A DNA stretch of 40,441 bases from Streptomyces sp. MspMP-M5 (GCF_000373585.1 NZ_KB891922.1:1766-42206), one strand, 5' to 3'; shown: positions 16,304 to 24,280, counted from the first letter of the stretch. Translations and numbers: made by a program. Notes: generated by a model from the sequence alone, not told the origin.

Positions 16304-17313
16304 CGCGGATCTCCTGCCGGTGCTTGGTACAGAGGGAGTCGGGGGTCGACCGGCTGCTGCGGCCAGGTCGTGCGGATCCAGCCGTGGTCGGGGTGGTCGC
16401 AGATCAGCCACTCGCGCTTCTCGCCCGGCCCCGCCATGACGTTGAGGTAGTACATGTCGTGCCCGGGCGCGGCGATGGACGGGCCGTGCCATCCGTCGGG
16501 GATCAGCACCGCGTCGCCGGTGCGGACCTCGGCGAGGACGTCGGTGCCGCGCCCGTGCCCGGAGGGCGTAACCCGCTGGTAGCCCAGCCCGTCCGTGCCG
16601 TGGGCGGCGGCGATCTCGAAGTAGTAGATCTCCTCCAGCTCGGACTCCTCCCCGGGGCGGCACTCGTCGTGCTTGTGCGGCGGATACGACGACCAGTTGC
16701 CGCCGGGGGTGAGCACTTCCACGGCGATCAGCCGGTCGCAGGCGAACACGCCGGCCGCGCCGAAGTTGTTGACCTGCCGGGAGCAGGTGCCGGTGCCGCG
16801 CAGCTCCACGGGCACGTCGGACGCAGCGCCGTACCGGGCCGGCAGCCGGCGCTCGCAGCGCGCCCCGGTGAGCGCGAACCGCCCGCCGGCCCGGCTGTCG
16901 ATCCGGACCCGCGCGTCCCGCGGCACATACGCGAAGTCCGTCACTCCGCTGAACACGCTCTCCCGTCCGGCCAGTTCGAACCTCCCGCCGCCGTCCGCGG
17001 CCCCTTCCGAGGCTCCTTCTCCGGCCTCGTCCGTCCGGACCGTGCAGCCGCCGGAGAGCGGCAGCACGATCCACTCGCTGTCGCCGGTGGCGAAGGAGTG
17101 GTGGCCGCCCGGCGGGAGTTCGAGGATCCGCAGCGAGGAGTGGCCCCAGCCGGCCTTCTCGGGCGAGACGTCGAGGGCGTACGGTCCGTCGGCGGCCCGG
17201 CCGGCCGGGAGGTGGAAGCCGCCGGCGGACACGGGACCGGCGGGCCGGCCGGCGCCCCCGCGGGCGGTGCGGGCGTCCGCGGCGACCGCGGTGTCTGCAA
17301 ACTCAGCACTCAT
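16300..17313 (-). CDS. iolB: 5-deoxy-glucuronate isomerase (IolB)
   Basis: A 337-aa bicupin that isomerises 5-deoxy-D-glucuronate to 2-deoxy-5-keto-D-gluconate. Signatures: HSSLRILELPPGGHHSFATG with EWIVLPLSGGC in the first cupin, RQVNNFGAAGVFACDRLIAV between the cupins, and the metal site YPPHKHDE followed by LEEIYYFE in the second. The N-terminus is about 25 residues longer than usual and Ala/Gly-rich. The start ATG 17313 has TAGGAGA upstream. It sits between the aldolase gene (127 nt gap with a small palindrome) and iolD (4-nt overlap). Confidence 0.95.
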   Translation of the reverse strand: MSAEFADTAVAADARTARGGAGRPAGPVSAGGFHLPAGRAADGPYALDVSPEKAGWGHSSLRILELPPGGHHSFATGDSEWIVLPLSGGCTVRTDEAGEGASEGAADGGGRFELAGRESVFSGVTDFAYVPRDARVRIDSRAGGRFALTGARCERRLPARYGAASDVPVELRGTGTCSRQVNNFGAAGVFACDRLIAVEVLTPGGNWSSYPPHKHDECRPGEESELEEIYYFEIAAAHGTDGLGYQRVTPSGHGRGTDVLAEVRTGDAVLIPDGWHGPSIAAPGHDMYYLNVMAGPGEKREWLICDHPDHGWIRTTWPQQPVDPRLPLYQAPAGDPR

Positions 17314-17334
17314 GACTGCAAGTCTCCTACTCAC

Positions 17335-17345
17335 CACTGACAGTG
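17335..17345. promoter_or_regulatory. Small palindrome upstream of iolB
   Basis: CACTGACAGTG is a perfect palindrome around a central A, 22 nt before the iolB start in the gap after the aldolase gene. It could be an internal operator or a short mRNA hairpin near the ribosome site; weak evidence. Confidence 0.3.
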
Positions 17346-17439
17346 AAGTTCCCTGCGGCGCGGCGCCCGGACCGGAGCGGCTGCGGGACGCGTCCGGCGG
17401 GCCCGGGGCGGGCCGCACCGCCGTCGCGGCGCGCCGGCG

Positions 17440-18327
17440 CTACAGCAGCCCCACGGCCGTGTCGACCGCGGCCGCCACATCGCCGTCCGCCGGGTAGAGC
17501 AGCGAGCGGCCGACGACCAGGCCGTGCACGGTCGGCAGCCGGAGCGCCTTGCGCCATTTCTCGTAGGCGGCCTCCTGCTCCTCCACCGTGCCACCGACCT
17601 CGCCGCCGAGGAGAACGGTGGGCAGCGTGGAGGTCTCGCAGACCCGGGCCATCGCGTCGGGGTCGTCGGTGACCGGGAGCTTCAGCCAGGTGTAGGCGGA
17701 GGTGCCGCCGAGGCCGGAGGCGATGGCGACGGAGCGGGTGACGGCCTCCGGACCGAGGTCGTTGCGGACCGCCCCGTCTATCCGCCGGGACAGGAACGGC
17801 TCCACGAACGTGGGCAGTTCGCGCTCCGCCATCGCGTCGATGACCCGGGCGGTCGACTCCAGGGTGGTCAGCGACCCGGGGTCGTCGTAGTCGATGCGCA
17901 GCAGGAGCTTGCCCGCGTCGAAGCGGAGCCGGGCGATGTCCTGGGGGCGGTGGCCGGTGAACCGGTCGTCCATCTCGAAGGCGGCGCCCGCGAGGCCGCC
18001 CCGGTTCATCGAGCCCATGACGACCTTGCCTTCGAGGGCGCCGAGCAGCAGCAGGTCCTCCAGGATGTCGGCGGTGGCCAGCGCCCCGTCGACGCCGGGC
18101 CGGGACAGCGCCAGGACCAGCCGTTCGAGCAGGTCGAGGCGGTTGGCCATGGCCATCCGGCGGTCGCCGACGGCGAGCGCGCCCCGTGCCGGGTGGTCGG
18201 CGGCGACGATCATCAGCCGCCCGCTCTCGCCGAGCAGCGGGCGCCGGGCGCGGCGGGCGGCGGCCTCCGCGACGGCTTCGGGATGCCGGGCCCGCAGCGC
18301 CGGGAGGTCACTGATCCGAGGAGTCAA
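17440..18327 (-). CDS. Cgl0159-type (beta/alpha)8 aldolase, likely IolJ-equivalent
   Basis: A 295-aa TIM-barrel protein of the DeoC/LacD-like aldolase group known from Corynebacterium Cgl0159. It starts at TTG 18327 with AAGGTGAG about 8 nt upstream; an earlier GTG is followed by an in-frame stop. Features: MIVAADHPARGALAVGD at the first strand, VDGALATADILEDLLLLGAL, GKLLLRIDYDDPGSLTTLES, YTWLKLPVTDDP with a candidate Schiff-base Lys, and VLLGGEVGG near the phosphate-binding end. Lying between iolC and iolB, it is the only candidate in the window for cleaving 2-deoxy-5-keto-gluconate-6-phosphate to DHAP and malonate semialdehyde (inference from position; the family as I know it lacks a settled activity). 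Confidence 0.82.
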   Translation of the reverse strand: MTPRISDLPALRARHPEAVAEAAARRARRPLLGESGRLMIVAADHPARGALAVGDRRMAMANRLDLLERLVLALSRPGVDGALATADILEDLLLLGALEGKVVMGSMNRGGLAGAAFEMDDRFTGHRPQDIARLRFDAGKLLLRIDYDDPGSLTTLESTARVIDAMAERELPTFVEPFLSRRIDGAVRNDLGPEAVTRSVAIASGLGGTSAYTWLKLPVTDDPDAMARVCETSTLPTVLLGGEVGGTVEEQEAAYEKWRKALRLPTVHGLVVGRSLLYPADGDVAAAVDTAVGLL

Positions 18328-18357
18328 GGCTCAACTCACCTTCTTGAGGACACGAGT

Positions 18358-18429
18358 GGGGGTGGTGGGACGGAACGGTCGGGCGGCGGGGTTGCGGGCG
18401 CTCTCCGTCCCACCCCCGCCACCGGCCGC
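18358..18429 (-). other. Hairpin-forming spacer between iolC and the aldolase gene
   Basis: TGGGACGGA (18366-18374) pairs with TCCGTCCCA (18414-18422). The stem extends outward with a few mismatches through flanking GG/CC runs. The spacer lies inside the operon, directly after the iolC stop. It may be an mRNA processing or stability element, or a partial terminator that lowers expression of the downstream genes. Confidence 0.5.
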
Positions 18430-19422
18430 TCAGCGCCCCGCGAGGAACGCCTCGACCTCGCCGGCCGTCGGCATCGCGGACGAACACGCCAGCCGGGAGG
18501 CGACGATCGCCCCGGCGGCGTTGGCGTACCGCATCATCGGCTCCAACTCCCAGCCGGCCAGCAGCCCGTGGCACAGCGCCCCGCCGAACGCATCGCCGGC
18601 CCCCAGCCCGTTGACGACCTCGACGGGGGTCGGCGGCACCTCGGCGGTGCGCCCGTCCCGGTGGACGGCTAGCACGCCCTTCGGCCCCTGTTTGACGACG
18701 GCCAGTTCGACGCCCATGTCGAGCAGCGCCTCGGCGCACGCCTTCGGGTCCCGCAGGCCGGTGGCGACCTCGGCCTCGTCGACGTTGCCGACCGCGACCG
18801 TCGCGTGCCGCAGCGCGGCCTCGTAGTACGGCCGGGCGGCGTCCCGTGCGGCGGCACCGGTCGCCCCGCCGTCCCCGGAGGCGCCGCCCTCCCCGCCCCA
18901 GAACATCGGCCGCCAGTCCAGGTCGAAGACGGTGATGCCCCGTCGGCCACGGGCCTCCAGCGCGGCCAGGGTGGCGCCGCGGCTCGGCTCCTCGCACAGT
19001 CCGGTGCCGGTGATCCAGAAGATCCGGGCCGCCGCGATCGCCTCCCGGTCCAGCTCCTCGGGGTGGATGACCAGGTCGGGGGCCTTGGGGCGGCGGTAGA
19101 AGTAGAGCGGGAAGTCGTCCGGCGGAAAGATCTCGCAGAAGGTCACGGGGGTGGGGAGGTCCGCCACCGGGGTCACCCAGCGGTCGTCGACACCGAAGTC
19201 GCGCAGCGCCTGGTGGAGGTAGTCCCCGAACGGGTCCCGCCCGGTACGGCTGACGACGGCGCTGCGGCGCCCCAACCGGGCGGCCGCCACCGCCACGTTG
19301 GTGGCGGACCCGCCGAGGAACTTCCCGAACGTCTCCACCTGGGCGAGCGGCACCCCGGTCTGCAACGGGTAGAGGTCCACCCCGATGCGCCCCATGGTGA
19401 TCAGGTCGTACGGCTCGGTCAT
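18430..19422 (-). CDS. iolC: 5-dehydro-2-deoxygluconokinase (IolC)
   Basis: A 330-aa PfkB/ribokinase-family kinase phosphorylating 2-deoxy-5-keto-D-gluconate at C6 with ATP. Signatures: the N-terminal substrate segment ITMGRIGVDLYPLQTGVPL typical of IolC, PfkB signature 1 FLGGSATNVAVAAARLG, VFDLDWRPMFW, AVVKQGPKGVLA, and signature 2 VVNGLGAGDAFGGALCHGLL with the catalytic Asp in GAGD. The start ATG follows GAAGGGG. A Gly/Ala-rich loop (GGEGGASGDGGATG) after RPMFW is longer than usual. It is the first gene of the leftward operon, transcribed from the promoter at 19561-19590. Confidence 0.95.
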   Translation of the reverse strand: MTEPYDLITMGRIGVDLYPLQTGVPLAQVETFGKFLGGSATNVAVAAARLGRRSAVVSRTGRDPFGDYLHQALRDFGVDDRWVTPVADLPTPVTFCEIFPPDDFPLYFYRRPKAPDLVIHPEELDREAIAAARIFWITGTGLCEEPSRGATLAALEARGRRGITVFDLDWRPMFWGGEGGASGDGGATGAAARDAARPYYEAALRHATVAVGNVDEAEVATGLRDPKACAEALLDMGVELAVVKQGPKGVLAVHRDGRTAEVPPTPVEVVNGLGAGDAFGGALCHGLLAGWELEPMMRYANAAGAIVASRLACSSAMPTAGEVEAFLAGR

Positions 19423-19560
19423 AACGCCCCTTCGGGTCGCCCGGCGCGGCAGTGGGGATCCCCCCTGCCCGGACGGAGCCGAGAACTGGGGAGAGGCCGG
19501 CGCGGCGGGTCGGTCGATCGGAACCGGCGGCTGAGCCCGCCGGTTCCCGCTCCGACCAAA

Positions 19561-19612
19561 GGTCTAACGGCCACCCGCAAAGCCTGTCAACACTTTGTCC
19601 TTACATTAAGAC
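19561..19612 (-). promoter_or_regulatory. Leftward iol promoter (PiolC) with operator
   Basis: On the minus strand, TTGACA (19590-19585) is followed after 18 bp by TAGACC (19566-19561), a good match to the Streptomyces TTGACN/TAGRRT consensus. Exactly 6 bp upstream of the -35 lies the partial palindrome GTCTTAATGTAAGGAC (minus strand, 19612-19597). The block from operator through -35 matches that of the rightward promoter at 23 of 28 positions. Confidence 0.7.
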
Positions 19613-19690
19613 GTCAACCACCTCGCCTCGGCCACGAACCCGGCCATACTCGCCACAACCACCCGCCCACCACCACGCCTCCCGCCCCAA

Positions 19691-19750
19691 GTCCTTAAGT
19701 CCTTATGTCAGGACGAAGTCTTGACACTCCCCAGGGCGGCAGAGAGGCTG
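19691..19750 (+). promoter_or_regulatory. Rightward iol promoter (PiolE) with operator
   Basis: GTCCTTATGTCAGGAC (19699-19714), 6 bp, TTGACA (19721-19726), then GAGGCT (19744-19749) after 17 bp as a fair -10. An extra half site GTCCTTA sits at 19691-19697. AGTCTTGACA over the -35 fits 9 of 10 positions of KGWCHTRACA, which I recall as the Corynebacterium IolR (GntR) motif. No GntR gene is in the window. The remainder of the 390-nt gap (19423-19812) has no gene. Confidence 0.65.
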
Positions 19751-19812
19751 TGCCCCACAACCCACCCCAGCGCCTCCCGGTCACCGCCGACCGGCGAGAG
19801 GAGAGCCGCAGC

Positions 19813-20733
19813 ATGTCCGCACCCCGTGCCGCCTCGCCCACCCTGGACCGCCTCCGCATCGGTTCCGCCCCCGACTCCTGGGGCGTCTGGTTCCCCGACG
19901 ACGAGCAGCAGGTCCCCTGGCAGCGCTTCCTGGACGAGGTCGCCGAGGCCGGCTACGAGTGGATCGAACTCGGCCCGTACGGCTACCTGCCCACCGACCC
20001 CGCCACCCTGCGCGAGGAGACCACCCGCCGCGGCCTCAAGGTCTCGGCCGGCACCATCTTCACCTCGATGCACCACGGCCCGTCCGTCTGGGACAAGACC
20101 TGGGCCCATGTCACCGAGGTCGCCACCCTCGCCCGGGCGATGGGCGCCGAACACCTCGTCGTCATCCCGTCCTTCTGGCGGGACGACAAGACCGCCGAGA
20201 TCATCGAGCCGCCCGAGCTGACCGTCGAGCAGTGGAAGCACCTGACCACCGGTATGGAGCGCCTGGGCAAGCGGGTCCGCGACGACTTCGGCCTGGACAT
20301 CGTCGTCCACCCGCACGCCGACACCCACATCGACACCGAGGAGCACGTCGAGCGCTTCCTCGACGTCACCGACCCCGACCTGGTCAACCTCTGCCTGGAC
20401 ACCGGCCACTACGCCTACTGCGGCGGCGACAGCGTCAAGCTGATCCGCACCTACGGCGAACGGATCGGGTACCTCCACCTCAAGCAGGTCGACCCCGACA
20501 TCCTCGGCGACGTCGTCGCCAAGGGCACCCCCTTCGGCCCCGCCGTCCAGCAGGGCGTGATGTGCGAGCCGCCACTGGGCGTCCCGGCGCTGCCGCCCGT
20601 ACTGGAGGCCGCCCAGGAGCTGAACGTCGACCTCTTCGCCATCGTCGAGCAGGACATGTACCCGTGCCCGCCCGACCGGCCGTTCCCGATCGCCCAGCGG
20701 ACCCGCCGCTTCCTGCGGTCCTGCGGCGCGTGA
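19813..20733 (+). CDS. iolE: IolE-like 2-keto-myo-inositol dehydratase (TIM-barrel)
   Basis: A 306-aa xylose-isomerase-like TIM barrel. ATG 19813 is preceded by GAGGAG (19797-19802). The family's metal-site segments are present: VVHPHADTHIDTEEHVERF (His-rich as in IolE, rather than the usual Glu), LCLDTGHYAYCGGD, IGYLHLKQVDP and FAIVEQDMYP. IolE removes water from 2-keto-myo-inositol to give 3D-(3,5/4)-trihydroxycyclohexane-1,2-dione. The N-terminus GSAPDSWGVWFPDDEQQVPW differs from Bacillus IolE, so an IolH/IolI-like isomerase role cannot be excluded. As the only such gene inside the cluster it is the best IolE candidate. It heads the rightward operon and its stop overlaps an in-frame GTG of the next reading frame (GTGA at 20730). 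Confidence 0.8.
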   Translation: MSAPRAASPTLDRLRIGSAPDSWGVWFPDDEQQVPWQRFLDEVAEAGYEWIELGPYGYLPTDPATLREETTRRGLKVSAGTIFTSMHHGPSVWDKTWAHVTEVATLARAMGAEHLVVIPSFWRDDKTAEIIEPPELTVEQWKHLTTGMERLGKRVRDDFGLDIVVHPHADTHIDTEEHVERFLDVTDPDLVNLCLDTGHYAYCGGDSVKLIRTYGERIGYLHLKQVDPDILGDVVAKGTPFGPAVQQGVMCEPPLGVPALPPVLEAAQELNVDLFAIVEQDMYPCPPDRPFPIAQRTRRFLRSCGA

Positions 20734-20822
20734 GCCGGCCGGCGGAACGCGTGACGCACGAGACGGAGACGGGCGAGGCGTCAGAGATGGTCGAGACGCG
20801 CGAGCCGGGAGAGGCGGACGAG

Positions 20823-21887
20823 ATGGGCAACATGAACGAGATGGACGGGATGGACGAGATGGATGCGAAGGGTCCACGCGGGACGCTGGGCGTGGCGGTC
20901 ATCGGCACCGGCCGCATGGGAGCCGACCACGTACGGCGCATCAACGACGTGATCAGCGGGGCCAGGGTGGCGGCCGTGGCCGACCTCGACGCCGCACGGG
21001 CGGGGCGGCTCGCCGACGGCATCGACGGCGCCACCGCGTACACCGACCCGGCCGCCGCCATGGACGACCCCGGCGTGGACGCCGTACTGATCGCCTCGCC
21101 CGGCCCGGCCCACGAGGCGGCGCTGCTCGACGCGTTCGCACGCGACCTGCCGGTGCTCTGCGAGAAGCCGCTGACCCCCGACGCCGCCTCCGCGCTGCGC
21201 GTCCTGGAGGCCGAGCAGAAGCTGGGCCGCCGCCGCGTCCAGGTCGGCTTCATGCGCCGCTACGACGCCGGCTACCGCACCCTGAAGTCCCGGCTGGACG
21301 CCGGCACTTACGGCCGCCCGCTGATGCTGCACAACAAGCACCGCAACGCCGACACCCCGCCCGGCTTCACCGACGCCATGATGATCAACGACTCGGTGGT
21401 GCACGAGATCGATGTGACGCGCTGGCTGCTGGACGAGGAGATCACCGCCGTACGCGTACTGCGGCCGGCACCGACCGGCAACGCGCCGGACGGGCTGAGC
21501 GACCCGCAGCTGATCCTCTTCGAGACCGCGGGCGGCCAGGTCGTGGACACCGAGCTGTTCGTCAACTGCGGCTTCGGCTACCAGGTCGGCTGCGAGGCGG
21601 TCTGCGAGAACGGAACCGCCCGGATCGGCGACGACCACGGGGTGTTCGTCAACACCGCCGGCCACTGGGGCGGCACCATCACCCCCGGTTTCGTGGAGCG
21701 CTTCGAGGACGCCTACGACCGGCAGGTGCAGCACTGGGTGGACGCCACCCGGCGCGGCGAGGTCGAGGGCCCCAGCTGCTGGGACGGCTATGCGGCCGCC
21801 GCGGTGTGCGAGGCGGGGGTGCTGGCCCAGGCCACCGGGGAACGCGTCGCCGTCGAACTGATCGAGCGACCGGACCTCTACCGATGA
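20823..21887 (+). CDS. iolG: Inositol 2-dehydrogenase-like oxidoreductase (IolG)
   Basis: A Gfo/Idh/MocA NAD-dependent dehydrogenase, about 354 aa. The Rossmann loop VAVIGTGRMGADHVRRI, the catalytic-Lys motif CEKPLTPD, and SVVHEIDVTRWLL with the Asp/His pair match inositol dehydrogenases that oxidise myo-inositol at C2. Start uncertain. GTG 20730 overlaps the iolE stop (GTGA) and would add 31 residues; ATG 20823 has GGGAGAGG 8 nt upstream and is chosen. Either way the protein has an acidic Met-rich lead (MGNMNEMDGMDEMDAKG) absent from typical IolG and encoded by GAGATGGAC-like repeats. It lies between iolE and the transporter in the inositol cluster. Confidence 0.88.
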   Translation: MGNMNEMDGMDEMDAKGPRGTLGVAVIGTGRMGADHVRRINDVISGARVAAVADLDAARAGRLADGIDGATAYTDPAAAMDDPGVDAVLIASPGPAHEAALLDAFARDLPVLCEKPLTPDAASALRVLEAEQKLGRRRVQVGFMRRYDAGYRTLKSRLDAGTYGRPLMLHNKHRNADTPPGFTDAMMINDSVVHEIDVTRWLLDEEITAVRVLRPAPTGNAPDGLSDPQLILFETAGGQVVDTELFVNCGFGYQVGCEAVCENGTARIGDDHGVFVNTAGHWGGTITPGFVERFEDAYDRQVQHWVDATRRGEVEGPSCWDGYAAAAVCEAGVLAQATGERVAVELIERPDLYR

Positions 21888-21987
21888 ACACGACGAACCG
21901 TCGACCGGACGCAACGAGCCCCCGACCCACTCCCCTCGGCTGACCAGCCGCCGACCCGTTGCCGACCAGCCACCGAAAGGCCGCACC

Positions 21988-22107
21988 ATGTCCGCTGCGC
22001 ACGGCCCGATATCCGCCCCACCACCCAACCTGCCGTCCGTCCCGCCCTGTACCGAGTCTGGCGTCCCGTCATCGCTCCCGGCCTCCGCCCCGGCGAACGG
22101 GAGCTGA
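21988..22107 (+). CDS. 39-aa leader ORF upstream of the iolT-like gene
   Basis: ATG 21988 has GAAAGG at 21975-21980 (7-nt spacing) and opens 39 codons ending at TGA 22105-22107, only 3 nt before the transporter ATG. The peptide (MSAAHGPISAPPPNLPSVPP at its N-terminus) is Pro/Ser/Ala-rich without a membrane segment. Proline-rich stretches slow ribosomes, and the transporter's own ribosome site (GGGAG) lies inside the ORF's last codons. Translational coupling or a leader-peptide role is plausible but unproven. Confidence 0.45.
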   Translation: MSAAHGPISAPPPNLPSVPPCTESGVPSSLPASAPANGS

Positions 22108-22110
22108 ACG

Positions 22111-23577
22111 ATGGCAGCTCCGACCAGCCGGTCCCGGACCACCGGTGCCCAGGGGGCCCGCAGCGCCAAACGCTTCATCGTCGCCATCGCCGCCATCGCG
22201 GCGCTCGGCGGAGCCCTGTTCGGGTACGACACCGGGGTGGTGTCCGGCGCGCTGCCCTTCATGGAGCAGCACTTCGGCCTCACCTCCCTCAGTGAGGGCG
22301 TCATCACCAGCGCGCTCCTGATAGGCGCGGCGTTCGGCTCACTGGCCGGCGGCCGGATGTCCGACGCGCTGGGGCGGCGCAACTCGCTGCTGTGGTCGGG
22401 CGTGGTCTTCATCGGCGGGGCGCTGGCGGTCGCGCTGGCCCCGACCGTGCCGTTCATGACCGTCGCACGCTTCGTACTGGGCCTCGCGGTGGGCAGCGCG
22501 TCCGTCGTCACCCCCCTCTACCTGTCCGAGATCGCGCCGTCGCACATCCGCGGCCGGCTGGTGTCGTTCAACTCCCTGATGATCGTCAGCGGTCAGCTGC
22601 TGGCCTATCTCGTCAACGCCGTGCTGGCCCACTGGGAGGCGTGGCGCTGGATGCTGGGACTGGCCGCGCTGCCCGCGGTGGCACTGTTCCTCGGCGTCCT
22701 CTTCCTGCCCGACACACCGCGCTGGTACATCAGCCGCGGCCGGCAGGACGAGGCCGCCGCGGTGCTGCGCCGTACGCTGGCCGCCGACGAGGTCCCGGAC
22801 GAACTGGCCCGTATCGACCAGGCCCGCCACCTGGAGGCCGACGCACAGCGCGGCGCCTGGCGGGAACTCCAACTCCCCTGGGTGCGACGGCTGCTGCTGG
22901 TCGGCATCGGGCTGGCGATCGTCCAGCAGATCACCGGGGTCAACGCGGTCATCTACTTCGCCCCCAAGATCCTGGCGACGACCGGTCTGGGCACCGGCGC
23001 CGCGATCACCGCCACCATCGCGGTGGGCGCCGTCTCCGTCATCGCCACCGCGATCGGCATGTCCCTGATCGACCGGGTGGGCCGCCGCCCGATGCTCCTG
23101 CGGGGACTCTCCGGCATGGCGGTGTCGCTGATCCTGCTGGGGGCGGCGTTCCATCTGCCGCACTCCACCGCCGTCAGCTACCTGGTCCTCGGCCTGATGG
23201 TCGTGTACATGGGCTACATGCAGGCCACCCTCAACACCGGCGTCTGGCTGCTGCTGGCCGAGATGTTCCCGTTGAAGGTGCGCGGACTGGCCATGGGCGC
23301 CGCGGTGTTCGTGATGTGGCTGGTCAACTTCGGGGTCGCGCTGTGCTTCCCGGTACTGCTCGACGCGGTCGGCGCCGGCGTCACGTTCTGGCTCTTCAGC
23401 GCGATGTGCCTGCTCTCGCTGCTCTTCTGCCGGCGGTACGCACCGGAGACGAAGGGGCTGGCCCTGGAGGACCTGGAACAGGAACTGCGACGGAGCGCGA
23501 CGGGCGCCGGTGAGCAGCCGGCCGCGGACGAAGCCGCCCCGGAGCCCGACAGCGCCGTGCCGTCCGCACGCGGCTGA
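22111..23577 (+). CDS. iolT: MFS sugar porter, likely myo-inositol transporter (IolT-like)
   Basis: A 488-aa twelve-helix permease of the sugar porter family, a proton-coupled importer in the cytoplasmic membrane. Family motifs are intact: FGYDTGVVSGALPFM in helix 1, GRMSDALGRRNSLL (loop 2-3), YLSEIAPSHIRGRLVSFN (after helix 4), PDTPRWYISRGR (loop 6-7), VQQITGVNAVIYFAPKIL in helix 7, DRVGRRPMLL (loop 8-9) and PETKG at the end. Placement directly after iolG in the rightward arm makes myo-inositol the likely substrate. The C-terminal 30 residues are an acidic Ala/Pro tail. The 184 nt downstream contain short GGACCTGAC-like repeats and no gene. Confidence 0.92.
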   Translation: MAAPTSRSRTTGAQGARSAKRFIVAIAAIAALGGALFGYDTGVVSGALPFMEQHFGLTSLSEGVITSALLIGAAFGSLAGGRMSDALGRRNSLLWSGVVFIGGALAVALAPTVPFMTVARFVLGLAVGSASVVTPLYLSEIAPSHIRGRLVSFNSLMIVSGQLLAYLVNAVLAHWEAWRWMLGLAALPAVALFLGVLFLPDTPRWYISRGRQDEAAAVLRRTLAADEVPDELARIDQARHLEADAQRGAWRELQLPWVRRLLLVGIGLAIVQQITGVNAVIYFAPKILATTGLGTGAAITATIAVGAVSVIATAIGMSLIDRVGRRPMLLRGLSGMAVSLILLGAAFHLPHSTAVSYLVLGLMVVYMGYMQATLNTGVWLLLAEMFPLKVRGLAMGAAVFVMWLVNFGVALCFPVLLDAVGAGVTFWLFSAMCLLSLLFCRRYAPETKGLALEDLEQELRRSATGAGEQPAADEAAPEPDSAVPSARG

Positions 23578-23761
23578 CGAGCCAGAGGGGCCCGACGAGC
23601 CTGACGGGCCGGCCGGACCTGACGGACCTGACGGCCGCGGCCGGGTGGAACCGACGGCTCCGCGACCACTTCCGGCCAACCCTGCGTCCCGGCACCCGCC
23701 CTCGCCCTCCCCTCGTGCAAACAGGTGCGCTCACATCCAACGCCCCCAACGGGGGGAAGCA

Positions 23762-24247
23762 ATGGAATCCGTGAACACCAACACAACGAGCTTCGAACAA
23801 GCCACGGACACGGGGACCGGTATGGGCATGGGCATGGGCAAGGGCGCAGGACCGGGAGTGAGGGCGGGAACGGGAGTCGCGCGGGGCACCGGTCGGACGG
23901 TTCGGCGTGCGGGTGCTCTCGCGGCGGCCGCGGGACTGCTCACCGCCGGGCTCCTCACCGGCCCGGCGTCGGCCGCCGCACCGGCCCGGCCGGTCACCGC
24001 ACCGCCCACCACACTGACCGCCTGCGCCTTCTACAGGGGGACCGCGCTCACGGTCCCCGGCCAGCACGGCAACCGCGTCAAGCAGGTGCAGTGCCTCCTG
24101 GCGAACCGTCACTACCTCACCTGGAACGACCTCGCCGGCTACTTCGGAGCGAAGACCCGCACCGCGGTGACGAAGTTCCAGTCCGGGCACCACCTGCCCG
24201 CCAACGGCAAGGTCGACACGAAGACCTGGCACGCCCTGTACTCCTGA
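23762..24247 (+). CDS. Secreted peptidoglycan-binding domain protein
   Basis: A 161-aa protein. ATG 23762 follows a GGGGGGAAGC ribosome site. A signal peptide ending around PASAAAPA (hydrophobic core ALAAAAGLLTAGLLTG, residues 52-67) is preceded by a long N-region with GMGMGMGKG encoded by GGGCAT hexamers; internal ATGs at codons 21, 23 and 25 are alternative starts. After a linker comes one PG_binding_1 domain (about 95-160): VKQVQCLLANRHYL, GYFGAKTRTAVTKFQ, LPANGKVDTKTWHAL. There is no catalytic domain, so it probably binds the cell wall as a small secreted protein. Two cysteines (CAFY and QCLL) may form a disulfide. It has its own terminator and no visible link to inositol use. Confidence 0.88.
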   Translation: MESVNTNTTSFEQATDTGTGMGMGMGKGAGPGVRAGTGVARGTGRTVRRAGALAAAAGLLTAGLLTGPASAAAPARPVTAPPTTLTACAFYRGTALTVPGQHGNRVKQVQCLLANRHYLTWNDLAGYFGAKTRTAVTKFQSGHHLPANGKVDTKTWHALYS

Positions 24248-24280
24248 TCCGCGGCCCAGTACGTCCGAGCCGAACACGGC

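Noticed and set aside
14330..16450. Long plus-strand open frame opposite iolD
   Set aside because: Same antisense GC artefact. IolD on the minus strand has intact ThDP motifs.
18366..18385. GGAACGGTC near 18371 resembling half of the LacI operator
   Set aside because: Only a partial match without palindromic symmetry, inside the iolC-aldolase hairpin.
19708..20877. Minus-strand open frame opposite iolE
   Set aside because: Val/Gly/Asp-rich translation without motifs. The iolE frame has metal-site residues and a ribosome site.
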